Of a stretch of DNA of 39,532 nt, positions 28,201 through 36,144 are shown one piece after another (the stretch's first letter is position 1; every line of letters starts with the position of its first letter). The stretch lies in the NCBI GenBank assembly GCA_018064935.1, contig JAGHUF010000044.1, positions 1 to 39,532 of the forward strand. Reading direction: 5' to 3'. The stretch comes from Candidatus Merdinaster equi. Its GTDB lineage: Bacteria > Bacillota > Clostridia > Lachnospirales > Lachnospiraceae. The position numbers and the translations under genes were made by a program. The notes beneath the pieces were generated by a model that was not told where the DNA came from, did no database searches, and saw nothing but the letters and a program-made list of their open reading frames with translations.

Positions 28201-28469
28201 AGTCCATGGGTGTCCCATCCAGCCTTTCTAGGAACCATATATCCTTTCATGGTTCTGTATCTTGGAATCATATCCTTGATAACTCTGGTAAGCACATGGC
28301 CAATGTGAGGCTTTCCGTTAGCTGTTGGAGGTCCGTCATAGAAAGTGTAAGTTGGTCCTTCCTTGCGGCTGTCCATTGACTTCTGGAAGATATTATTTTC
28401 CTTCCAGAAAGCGCTAATCTCTTTTTCTCTTGCAACAAAATTCTGATCAGTTACTACTTTTTTGTACAT
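25281..28469 (-). CDS. ileS: Isoleucyl-tRNA synthetase, type 2 (IleS2-like)
   Basis: Class I synthetase charging tRNA-Ile, 1062 residues. The HIGH motif is at 55-58 in NGKPHIGHVL, and KMSKS at 615-619. The CP1 editing domain includes WTTTPWTLASN. GWDTHGLPVELEVEK (84-98) and PYCPRCGTPLSSHEVA are the form seen in Thermus and eukaryote-like type 2 enzymes rather than the WDCHGLPIE type 1 form. The C-terminal zinc-finger of type 1 enzymes is absent. AGGAG precedes the ATG. The 58-base gap to the upstream kinase gene is too short for a T-box, unusual for ileS in Firmicutes. It may be co-transcribed with the kinase gene. Confidence 0.95.
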   Translation of the reverse strand: MYKKVVTDQNFVAREKEISAFWKENNIFQKSMDSRKEGPTYTFYDGPPTANGKPHIGHVLTRVIKDMIPRYRTMKGYMVPRKAGWDTHGLPVELEVEKLLGLDGKEQIEEYGLDPFIGKCKESVWKYKGMWESFSQDVGFWADMDDPYVTYHDDFIESEWWALKQIWDKGLLYKGFKIVPYCPRCGTPLSSHEVAQGYKTLKERTAVVRFKIKGEDAYFLAWTTTPWTLASNIALCVNPEEEYVRVKAADGYTYILAKALADSVLGSIEREEGTPAYEIIETYTGKDLEYKEYEPLYQCAADSVEKQHKKAFFVYCDDYVTMTDGTGIVHIAPAFGEDDARVGRKYDAPFVQMVDEHGVMKEETPFAGMRCKPTKKEIEAGAINCDPEVLKELDGRGILFSAPKVEHDYPHCWRCDTPLLYFARESWFIKMTAVKDDLVRNNKTVNWIPQTIGEGRFGNWLENIQDWGVSRNRYWGTPLPIWECEDCGHRECIGSRAQLAEMSGNDKAAEVELHRPYIDEIICKCPECGKSMKRVPEVIDCWFDSGAMPFAQHHYPFENKEKFEQQFPAQFISEAVDQTRGWFYSLMAESTLLFNKSPYENVIVLGLVLDENGEKMSKSKGNAVDPFDALANLGADAIRWYFYTNSAPWLPNRFHDKAVVEGQRKFLGTLWNTYAFFVLYANIDNFDATKYTLDYDKLPVIDKWLLSKLNTAVKGVDENLDKYRIPEAARYLDEFTDEMSNWYVRRCRERFWAKGMEEDKIQAYMTLYTALVTICKAAAPMVPFMAEEIYLNLVCSIDKTAPESIHLCDFPTVNEAWIDKKLEADMDEVLKAVVMGRAARNAANIKNRQPIGKMYIKAENVLDSFYQEIIEDELNVKTLEFTDDVREFTSYSFKPQLKTVGPKYGKQLGGIKEYLSNIDGNAAMDELNEKGVISFEVAGAEISLAKEDLLIEMDKKEGYVSEADNYMTVVLDTNLTEELIEEGFVYEVISKIQTMRKDSGFEVMDHIRVYISGNDKIAEIVKKNEAAIATKVLADGFENGTTENSKEWNVNGENVTIGVLKM

Positions 28470-28527
28470 TTGAATCTATCTCCTATTGCCCTCCAGCTTA
28501 TTTCCACTGGATTATTATCAAAAAATA

Positions 28528-31500
28528 TTAGACATCAAAATTGAATGTATTATACTCATCGCCATTGAATTCGTCTATTGCATGTATCTTATGCTCATCA
28601 TCGGCATCTTCCACAAAAATAATTCCCTGATTAACTTCGAATAACACGAAATTTCCCTGATATGCAATCTCATCTGTAATAGAATCTGCATCGTCATCGT
28701 TCAGGAAATCCTCAATTCTGAGTCTGTGGATTTCTGTCGCATTTTTTGCAGGATAGAATATACATCCCTTATCAAAATATACATCCTGCACCAGATCATT
28801 ATCCTCCAGACCCGATGCAATAACCTCGCCAACGGTTGCATCCTCAGTGCAGACAATCATTTCCTTTTCCTTTGTCATAAAGGCAAGGTATGTGGAATTG
28901 CCATTGTTGAATGCAATAAGTGTTTCCAGACCGGTTACATTTAGATCAGCGAGTGAGAACAGTACCTTTTTGCCCGTCCCGTCAAGCCCTGCTCGATTGA
29001 CAGTTTTTTCCTCATAATCCTCATAGTAAATGCAACCATTCAACAGATAATAAAACCCGATATGCGCATCCATTATTTTTTCATTGGTTTGAGCAGCAGG
29101 ATCATATTTGTACAGACTATATCCATCACTATAGTTTTCATAGTATATCTGGTTGTCATACACGCAGAACATGTTCATCTGGCTGCCATCCAGAAGAACC
29201 TCCGCCGCCGAGTTGGAAGAGATCTTTTTTCTTCTAAACTCAAATGTGTTATCCGACAGCTTAACAGTATAATATGCGTAATTATCTATCACACTGAAGA
29301 ACTGTACTCTATCATCCTTCTCCAGATTAGTATAACCGGAACTCATCGAGTAACCGAAGTGATTTGTGCTCCATTGATTATTCTTAATCAACACATATGA
29401 GCCCGCCAAATCTATGGCTTGCATAAAACTAGCTCTGTAGTCATAATTGTCCTCTAGTTCGACGAACTCATCCTCGGCTTTGTCGAGTACAGCCTGATCA
29501 TAATAGTTCAGCCCCTGAATCTCATTACAGCTGTTAATCGCGCCATTCTCATAGTCAATGCCATAATAGCGCCTGAAGTCGACCATACATATCAGATTGC
29601 CATCTACTGCGTCATAGAAATAATCAGAATTGGCAATTCCCGGGTCAATTACCGAATCAACACCGTTATATATTCTATGGAAAATCGTCTTGTACTCCAC
29701 ATTGTCAAGCTCGGCATATATCACGCTTTCACCCGTGAAAGCCAAAGGCATATAGGTATGAACATTTGAGTCTATAATACACTCATAGTCCTTGGTTTTT
29801 ATGTCATATGAATATATGCCCGTTGGATTCTGTCCAAGGGTGTATAGCTTTCCACCGTTATAGTACAGTCCAGAAATATAGTTATAATCTTCCGGCGCAT
29901 ACTCTGCTACGAGATCCGTACCATCATTTGCGCAGCTGTAAATAAGTGGTCTGTGGCTTTCGTCATATGCTATGAAATACATTCTTCCGTTCACATATTC
30001 AAAATCACAGCTACCTGATCGCATGAAGTCGCAGACAGCTTTTTCATGAACGAGTCTGGAATTGTTTCCGTCCGGATCGCATACATAAAGTGTTCCAAAG
30101 CTGTCATATTCATCTGCCAGCTCAATATAGAACATGTACGCATCTGAGAAAGCAAAGGAGGTAATATTCTCACTCAAAATAATGGGAACATCTCCGCCCA
30201 CTGTGATATCACTGCAGAGCATACCCTTCTCACCGCATGCCAGATACAGGCGTTCATCCCTCATGGCAATTGATTTAATCTCAAATCCATCGTCAAGCTT
30301 CAAATACCACCATGGGTCAGTGTAAATGCCTTTGCCATTGTCAGCTACAACAGGCACACCGTTCTGCGCCAAAAGAAGAAGATTACTTCCGTAAAAATCT
30401 CCAATGGCATGGCCACGTACCGTCTTGCTATAGTCATTTGTAAAATAACCAGCCGGAACTATAACATCCCCCTGTGGTGCAGCTGGTACATCCGTCGGTT
30501 CAGGTGTGACAGCCGGGTCTGTTGGAACAGCCTCTGTTATCGCTGGTGTTATATCATTTGTCGCAAGGGTTGTGTCACTACCAGGATTACCCAGTAACAG
30601 AATCGCAGTTATTATTCCTCCGATTAATGCAACTCCTCCCGATACGAGTCCAATTATAAGTCCCTTTTTACTCTTCTTCTTTGAATTTAATTCCTGCTCA
30701 TTTCCATATATGAACTGAGGTCCTACGTTTCCACCAGGCGTCTGATTATTCTGCTGCCGCATTGGTGCAACAGACTGCTGCCCCTGCATAGATGGTGCAA
30801 ACTGTGGCGCAAACTGTGCATTATTAACCAGCTGCTGTGCATACTCCTGAGGATTCTGAATCGGAATAGTCTCACTCTCCCCATCCATTGCCTCCTCATG
30901 ATATGAATATGTCTGAGGCGGGACTGGAGCTGTTAATAATCTATTCAGATAATATGCATTATAGAACTCCTCCATGGACTGGAATCTGTTCTCTGCATAG
31001 AGTGACAGACCCTTCATGAGCGCCCCTGATCTCCAGGGCTCCATCTGAATTCCCAATTCCAATGGGCTCTTAACAGTATCCTGGCGCATTCTCTCCATCG
31101 CTTCGATAGGAGCATGTCCTGTTAGACATCTGTATATCGTGCCACTTATTCCATAAACATCTGTCCATGGTCCCTGTATTCCATGTGTTCTGTATTGTTC
31201 CTCAGGTGCGTACCCTGGCTTGAGCATTACAGAAACACTCTTTTCTCCACTACTCTGCTCTCTGGCTGCACCGAAATCCAGAAGCTTCATATTTCCATTT
31301 GGAAGAATCATCATATTGTCAGGGCTAATATCCCTGTGAATGATTCCCTGCTTATGAACCTCAGCAAGAGCCTTAACAACAGGCTCCAACAGCGAAGCAA
31401 CCTGCATCGGTGGCAGAACACCACCATTTCTTTTTAAATATGTCTTGAGCGTCTCACCCTCAAGATATTCCATAATAATATATGAAGTATGATTATCTTC

Positions 31501-31911
31501 AAAAAAATCTCTTACAGAAACAATACCGGGCAGATTAGAAAACTTTGCCAGCGTTCTAGCTTCCTTAATGAATTTTCCCTTACCGTTTTCGTAAAATGTT
31601 TCCTTTTCACCAGTTAATGGAGTAACAGTATCAGACACGGTAACATCTCTGGTAGCAAATCCTGCTGGATAATACTCTTTGATTGCAACCTTCATTTCGA
31701 GCATAGAATCATAACCCAGATAGGTGATTCCAAATCCACCTTCTCCGAGCACTTTTCCTACGATATATTTGTCATGCAATCTGGTCCCAGGTTTTAACCT
31801 ATGCGGCTCAATTTTAGTCGCAAAATTATAGCCGCAATCCGGACAGAAACCTGCCTTCACGCCGCCTTCAACTTCTCGCATACAACCAGGACATAAATTA
31901 TCCGCGTTCAT
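28528..31911 (-). CDS. Transmembrane Ser/Thr protein kinase with zinc ribbon and extracellular beta-propeller
   Basis: Receptor-like Hanks-type kinase of 1127 residues. A zinc ribbon comes first (Cys7, Cys10, Cys23, Cys26). The kinase domain follows from about 48: Gly-loop GEGGFG 56-61, ATP lysine K78 in VAIKEY, C-helix Glu117, catalytic loop HRDISPDN 192-199 (Ser replacing the usual Lys two residues after Asp), DFG 212-214, and KPGYAPEEQY in the activation segment. A Pro/Gln-rich linker leads to one membrane helix (about 417-441). The roughly 680-residue outer part has repeated short Tyr-rich blades (IYYENYSDGYSLYKYD), resembling DUF5050/TolB-like propellers. It carries no PASTA repeats. A GGGAGG ribosome site precedes the ATG, and it probably has its own promoter. 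Confidence 0.9.
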   Translation of the reverse strand: MNADNLCPGCMREVEGGVKAGFCPDCGYNFATKIEPHRLKPGTRLHDKYIVGKVLGEGGFGITYLGYDSMLEMKVAIKEYYPAGFATRDVTVSDTVTPLTGEKETFYENGKGKFIKEARTLAKFSNLPGIVSVRDFFEDNHTSYIIMEYLEGETLKTYLKRNGGVLPPMQVASLLEPVVKALAEVHKQGIIHRDISPDNMMILPNGNMKLLDFGAAREQSSGEKSVSVMLKPGYAPEEQYRTHGIQGPWTDVYGISGTIYRCLTGHAPIEAMERMRQDTVKSPLELGIQMEPWRSGALMKGLSLYAENRFQSMEEFYNAYYLNRLLTAPVPPQTYSYHEEAMDGESETIPIQNPQEYAQQLVNNAQFAPQFAPSMQGQQSVAPMRQQNNQTPGGNVGPQFIYGNEQELNSKKKSKKGLIIGLVSGGVALIGGIITAILLLGNPGSDTTLATNDITPAITEAVPTDPAVTPEPTDVPAAPQGDVIVPAGYFTNDYSKTVRGHAIGDFYGSNLLLLAQNGVPVVADNGKGIYTDPWWYLKLDDGFEIKSIAMRDERLYLACGEKGMLCSDITVGGDVPIILSENITSFAFSDAYMFYIELADEYDSFGTLYVCDPDGNNSRLVHEKAVCDFMRSGSCDFEYVNGRMYFIAYDESHRPLIYSCANDGTDLVAEYAPEDYNYISGLYYNGGKLYTLGQNPTGIYSYDIKTKDYECIIDSNVHTYMPLAFTGESVIYAELDNVEYKTIFHRIYNGVDSVIDPGIANSDYFYDAVDGNLICMVDFRRYYGIDYENGAINSCNEIQGLNYYDQAVLDKAEDEFVELEDNYDYRASFMQAIDLAGSYVLIKNNQWSTNHFGYSMSSGYTNLEKDDRVQFFSVIDNYAYYTVKLSDNTFEFRRKKISSNSAAEVLLDGSQMNMFCVYDNQIYYENYSDGYSLYKYDPAAQTNEKIMDAHIGFYYLLNGCIYYEDYEEKTVNRAGLDGTGKKVLFSLADLNVTGLETLIAFNNGNSTYLAFMTKEKEMIVCTEDATVGEVIASGLEDNDLVQDVYFDKGCIFYPAKNATEIHRLRIEDFLNDDDADSITDEIAYQGNFVLFEVNQGIIFVEDADDEHKIHAIDEFNGDEYNTFNFDV

Positions 31912-31947
31912 CTGTGTCCTCCCAACGTCAGAACATAATTATCAAAT

Positions 31948-31976
31948 ATTATAGCACATTTATTGACCATAGTAAG
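31948..31976 (-). promoter_or_regulatory. Extended -10 promoter for the kinase gene
   Basis: TGCTATAAT on the minus strand (-10 at 31953-31948) is a perfect extended -10. It lies 36 bases upstream of the kinase ATG and overlaps the end of araD. The -35 area (TTACTA at 16 bases) is weak, as is common with extended -10 promoters. It separates kinase expression from araBD. Confidence 0.55.
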
Positions 31977-32661
31977 CATTCTCACCATGTTTTCTATAAT
32001 AATGCTTATCCATCAAATACGACGAAGCCTTCTGGGTTTCTCTACCCTTTCCAGAAAGCTCTTCTGTCTGATATGCCATTTTTGCAATTTCCTCGAGAAC
32101 AATCGCATTTTCTACCGCTTTAGCCACATTCCTGCCCCAGGTAAAAGGTCCATGATTTCTACACAGAATTGCAGGAGATGCAAATACCTCTTTCCCTGAT
32201 TTTTTTAGTTCATCAACAATCACAAGACCTGTGTTCTTCTCGTAGGCTTCTTTTATCTCATGGACTGTCAACTCTCTCGCACACAGAACACTTCCATAGA
32301 AGTAGTCTGCATGTGTTGTTCCATAGCACGGAATACTCCTCCCCGACTGAGCCCAGCTGGTTGCATATGTCGAATGCGTATGAACAACTCCTCCAATCTC
32401 AGGAAAAGCCTTATACAATTCAATATGCGTCGCCGTATCCGACGAAGGCTTAAGATTTCCTTCAACAACATTCCCCTCAAGATCAAGAACCACCATATTA
32501 TCTGGTGCGAGCTCATCATATGACACTCCACTTGGCTTTATTACCAATAGTCCTTCTTCTTTGCAAAACGCACTGGCATTTCCCCAGGTAAGCAGGACCA
32601 GTCCGCTCTTTTTAAGTGCCATATTCGCTTCATAAACCTGTTTTCTCAGTTCTTCTAACAT
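31960..32661 (-). CDS. araD: L-ribulose-5-phosphate 4-epimerase
   Basis: Class II aldolase-fold epimerase converting L-ribulose-5-phosphate to D-xylulose-5-phosphate, the entry to the pentose phosphate pathway. Metal and substrate motifs are clear: WGNAS (26-30), IKPSGVSY (41-48), KPSSDTATH (71-79), VVHTHSTYATSWAQSG (zinc His94 and His96), GTTHADYFYG (114-123) and a third zinc His170 in RNHGPFTWG. It is 233 residues, full length. It starts three bases after the araB-like kinase gene and is surely co-transcribed with it. Confidence 0.93.
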   Translation of the reverse strand: MLEELRKQVYEANMALKKSGLVLLTWGNASAFCKEEGLLVIKPSGVSYDELAPDNMVVLDLEGNVVEGNLKPSSDTATHIELYKAFPEIGGVVHTHSTYATSWAQSGRSIPCYGTTHADYFYGSVLCARELTVHEIKEAYEKNTGLVIVDELKKSGKEVFASPAILCRNHGPFTWGRNVAKAVENAIVLEEIAKMAYQTEELSGKGRETQKASSYLMDKHYYRKHGENAYYGQ

Positions 32662-32664
32662 CGA

Positions 32665-34266
32665 TCAGCTAAACCTCCCCGCCTCTTTCTCTGCTGCCAG
32701 AGCATTCAAATACTGATTAGTATACCTTTCAAATCCAAGCACATCATCTTTATCTGGATTAACTGTAAACCTCTTACAGCCAGTAAAAATAGCACGCTCC
32801 AAATAATCAGCAAGGCTCTCTCCCTCTGACTTCTCAATCATGTACGAAGCCAGAATCGCCATTCCCCATGGGCCGCCCTCAGCACCTGTCTCCAAAACAG
32901 TGACGGGAACATTTAACGCTGCTGCAAGTATCGACTGCGCAACTCCCTTTGTTTTAAACAAGCCTCCATGGGCCACAATAGAATCAATCTCCACCTGCTC
33001 CTGATTCTTCAGAATATCATTACCTATTTTTAGGGTAGCAAATGCACTATACAGAATTGAACGCATAAGATTTGCCAGTGAAAAATCTGCCTTTGGTGAT
33101 CTCATAAGAAGCGGTCTTCCCTCTGAAATTCCCAGAATAGGTTCGCCGGAAAACAGATTGTAGCTCATCACTCCTCCGCAGTCCTTTGCCCCGTTAAGTG
33201 CCTCATCAAATAATTTTTGATACAAGCTCTCTGTATCGACACCCATTCCCATCAGTTCTGAATACTGCCTGAAAACGGATACCCATGCATTAATATCTGA
33301 GGAACAGTTATTGCAGTGTATCATTCCAACGGCCTTTCCATCAGGCGTCGTAACCAGATCTACTTCCTCATGAATTGACTTAAATGGATGTTCCAACACT
33401 ATCATCGAGAAAATAGATGTTCCGGCTGACACGTTTCCGCTCTTTTCTCTGACAGCATTTGTGGCAACCATTCCCGTTCCGGCATCACCCTCCGGAGGTG
33501 CTAATACACAACCAGGTTCGAGATATCCTGCTTCGTCAAGTATCCGCGCGCCCTCCTGCGTGAGATGACCACCCATCTCTCCTGCAACAAGCACCTTGGG
33601 CAAAATGCTTCTTAGTTTTTTATCAAAACCTTTCTGCGCTGCAAGTTCTTCAAACCACGCAAGCCTCTCCTCGTCATAGTCTTTTTTTTCGCTATCGATT
33701 GGAAACATTCCTGATGCGCTTCCGATTCCCAGAACTTTCTCGCCGGTCAGCAGATAGTGAATGAAGCCATCAAGGGTAGTCAGGTAATCAATTCTGGCTA
33801 GATGCTCCTCTTTATTTAGAATTTCATTATATAAGTGTGCAATGCTCCACCTCTGCGGGATATTAAAATGAAGCTTTCTGGTAAGCTCTGAGGCCGCCAA
33901 CTGCGTAGTTGTATTTCTCCAGGTCTTAAATGGAGCCAGAAATTCTCTTTTGTCATCCAGGGCCAGATATCCATGCATCATTGCGGATATTCCCATTGCC
34001 GCCAGCTTACTTATTCTAATCCCGTACGCTGACATTACTGCATCGGACAGGTTACTGTAAACAGCCTTAAGTCCACCTATGATTTCCTCCCTTGAGTACG
34101 TCCATATTCCATTCTCAAGACGATTCTCCCAGTCATGAATTCCAGTGGCTATAATCTCATGCTCCTCACCAATAAGAACAGCCTTTATTCTGGTTGAACC
34201 GAATTCAATTCCAAGAACAGCTCTTCCGTCTGCAATTACCTTACGAACCTTGTCCATATCACTCAT
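32665..34266 (-). CDS. FGGY-family carbohydrate kinase, probable L-ribulokinase
   Basis: ATP-dependent sugar kinase of the FGGY fold. The N-terminal phosphate motif is LGIEFGSTRIKAVL (18-31). AMGISAMMHGYLALD and FKTWRN follow. The second-domain GDAGTGMVATNAV and SAGTSIFSM match FGGY ATP-binding blocks, and AEGGPWGMAILA lies near the C-terminus. Start choice: the frame extends to a TTG inside the terminator, so ATG at 34266 after an AGGATAGAG sequence is preferred (533 residues). The tight link to araD argues for L-ribulose as substrate, but another ketopentose is possible. No isomerase (araA), regulator or transporter is beside it. Confidence 0.85.
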   Translation of the reverse strand: MSDMDKVRKVIADGRAVLGIEFGSTRIKAVLIGEEHEIIATGIHDWENRLENGIWTYSREEIIGGLKAVYSNLSDAVMSAYGIRISKLAAMGISAMMHGYLALDDKREFLAPFKTWRNTTTQLAASELTRKLHFNIPQRWSIAHLYNEILNKEEHLARIDYLTTLDGFIHYLLTGEKVLGIGSASGMFPIDSEKKDYDEERLAWFEELAAQKGFDKKLRSILPKVLVAGEMGGHLTQEGARILDEAGYLEPGCVLAPPEGDAGTGMVATNAVREKSGNVSAGTSIFSMIVLEHPFKSIHEEVDLVTTPDGKAVGMIHCNNCSSDINAWVSVFRQYSELMGMGVDTESLYQKLFDEALNGAKDCGGVMSYNLFSGEPILGISEGRPLLMRSPKADFSLANLMRSILYSAFATLKIGNDILKNQEQVEIDSIVAHGGLFKTKGVAQSILAAALNVPVTVLETGAEGGPWGMAILASYMIEKSEGESLADYLERAIFTGCKRFTVNPDKDDVLGFERYTNQYLNALAAEKEAGRFS

Positions 34267-34304
34267 ATCTCTATCCTGCCTAAATAACTTCTTATTAAAA
34301 GAAT

Positions 34305-34326
34305 AAGGCGCCAAAAAGGGCGCCTT
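34305..34326 (-). terminator. Terminator of the gdpP-rplI-dnaB operon
   Basis: A perfect eight-base stem AAGGCGCC / GGCGCCTT with a six-base loop (34305-34312, 34319-34326). On the minus strand it is followed by ATTCTTTTAAT. It lies six bases after the dnaB stop and 38 bases before the kinase ATG, separating the replication genes from araBD. Confidence 0.8.
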
Positions 34327-34332
34327 GTTTAC

Positions 34333-35697
34333 TTATTCTCCAGACTGATTACGATAATCATTCTTCTCCATATTTGCAAACTTGGTATACTCAGGAAGCC
34401 ATACCAGCTTGACTGTACCAATAGGGCCGTTACGCTGTTTAGCAATAATAATCTCAGCTATTCCCTTCTCTTCAGAATCCTTATTATAGTAATCATCTCT
34501 GTATATGAACATTACTACGTCCGCATCCTGCTCAATAGCTCCAGATTCACGAAGGTCCGACAACATAGGTCTGTGATCCGGTCTTTGTTCAACAGCACGC
34601 GACAGCTGTGACAGCGCTAGCACAGGAACATTCAATTCTCTTGCCAGACTCTTAAGAGATCTGGATATATCTGATATCTCCTGCTGTCTGGAATCTGTCT
34701 TCCCATTTCCTGTCATGAGCTGGAGATAGTCGATAATTATGACCTTCAGATTATGCTCATGCTTATACTTTCTGCACTTTCTTCTAAGCTCACTGATTGA
34801 GATTCCCGGCGTATCATCAATAATCAGATTTGACTGACCAATTACAGCTGTACTTGAAATCAGATCATCCCATTCCTTATCTGACAAATTACCCGTTCTG
34901 AGCTTTTGTGCATCCACATGCGATTCAAGTGAGAACAGACGGTTCACCAGCTGCTCCTTGCTCATTTCCAGAGAGAAAATAGCAACCGTCTCACCCTGCC
35001 TAAATGCCATGTGTTCAGCAAGATTAAGTACAAATGCCGTCTTGCCCATTGAAGGTCTCGCAGCAATCAGAACCAGATCTGAAGGCTGCATTCCTGCAGT
35101 TCTATAATCAAGATCAATGAAACCTGTAGGGATACCAGTTACAGTACCACCATTTCTTCCGGCCAGATCTATTTTGTGCAGAGCGTTGCTGACAACTTCT
35201 CTGATTGGAACAAAATCCTCAGCACTCTTTCTCTGGACAAGGTTGAAAATCTTCTTCTCTGTATCTTCCAGAATATCGTCCAGCGCATCTTTGCCAACGT
35301 AACAGTCTGTCGCAATTTCTTCACTGGCGCGTATCAATCTTCGAAGCGTTGCTTTTTCAGAAACAATTTGAGCATAGTATTTTACATTCGCAGATGTGGA
35401 CGCAGACGCAAATACATCTGACAGATATGTCAGATTGCTGACCTCTTCCGGAACACCTTTTTCTTTAAGTCTATCCTGAAGCACAACCATATCTGCTGGA
35501 ACACCATCATTATATATCTCAATGAGGGTATCAAAAACAATGCCAAGTTGCTTTGAATAGAAATCATCTCCTATCAGAAGCTCCTGAACCGTTGTGATAG
35601 CATCCTGATCAAGCAGCATTGATCCAATAACTGCTTTTTCAGCATCTATACTATGGGGCATGACCCTTTTTAATAATGCTTCCTGGGTATCTGCCAT
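34333..35697 (-). CDS. dnaB: Replicative DNA helicase
   Basis: Hexameric helicase that unwinds the replication fork and contacts primase. An N-terminal helical domain (MPHSIDAEKAVIGSMLLDQ) and linker lead to the RecA-like motor: Walker A ARPSMGKT at 213-220, Walker B VIIIDYLQLMTG and QLSRAVEQRPDHRPMLSDLRESG near the DnaB-specific H4 motif. The 454 residues are full length, with no intein. The ATG directly follows the rplI stop as TAAATG, with GGAGG upstream, so translation is coupled. Confidence 0.97.
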   Translation of the reverse strand: MADTQEALLKRVMPHSIDAEKAVIGSMLLDQDAITTVQELLIGDDFYSKQLGIVFDTLIEIYNDGVPADMVVLQDRLKEKGVPEEVSNLTYLSDVFASASTSANVKYYAQIVSEKATLRRLIRASEEIATDCYVGKDALDDILEDTEKKIFNLVQRKSAEDFVPIREVVSNALHKIDLAGRNGGTVTGIPTGFIDLDYRTAGMQPSDLVLIAARPSMGKTAFVLNLAEHMAFRQGETVAIFSLEMSKEQLVNRLFSLESHVDAQKLRTGNLSDKEWDDLISSTAVIGQSNLIIDDTPGISISELRRKCRKYKHEHNLKVIIIDYLQLMTGNGKTDSRQQEISDISRSLKSLARELNVPVLALSQLSRAVEQRPDHRPMLSDLRESGAIEQDADVVMFIYRDDYYNKDSEEKGIAEIIIAKQRNGPIGTVKLVWLPEYTKFANMEKNDYRNQSGE

Positions 35698-36144
35698 TTA
35701 TGCCTCCGATACTACAACCTTAAGCTGTGCGGTCACCTGTGGATGAAGTTTGATTGGAACTTCATAGTTTCCAAAGTTTTTGATAGAATCCTTGAGTACA
35801 ATCTTCTTTTTATCAAGCTCGTAACCGAACTGATCCTTTGCTGCCTGAGCAATTTCCTTGCCAGTTACAGCGCCAAATACTCTTCCACCTTCACCCGCTT
35901 TGATAGATAAATTAAAGGTCTTTGTCTCTAATTCCTCTTTAAGCTTCTGTGCATTGGCAAGGTTTTCTGCAGCAATCTTATCTGCATTAGCCTTCTGAAG
36001 TTTAAGTGTATTCAGATTGGCATTGCTTGCTTCCTGTCCAAGTTTTTTAGGCAGAATAAAATTTCTTGCATAGCCATCATTTACTTCAACTATCTCACCC
36101 TTTTTTCCAAGTGACTTAACATCCTGTAATAAAATTACCTTCAT
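35698..36144 (-). CDS. rplI: 50S ribosomal protein L9
   Basis: Large-subunit protein binding 23S rRNA near the L1 stalk. [21 protein letters not shown] followed by [12 protein letters not shown] is the L9 signature; a long helix and the C-terminal domain with [12 protein letters not shown] complete the usual 148 residues. The open frame extends further upstream, but the ATG at 36144 is the conserved start. It overlaps the gdpP stop by one base (TAATG) and has AAGGAG ten bases upstream inside gdpP. Confidence 0.97.
   Translation of the reverse strand: MKVILLQDVKSLGKKGEIVEVNDGYARNFILPKKLGQEASNANLNTLKLQKANADKIAAENLANAQKLKEELETKTFNLSIKAGEGGRVFGAVTGKEIAQAAKDQFGYELDKKKIVLKDSIKNFGNYEVPIKLHPQVTAQLKVVVSEA

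Noticed and set aside
28470-28527. T-box leader expected upstream of ileS
   Set aside because: The gap is 58 bases and has no antiterminator motif or terminator hairpin.
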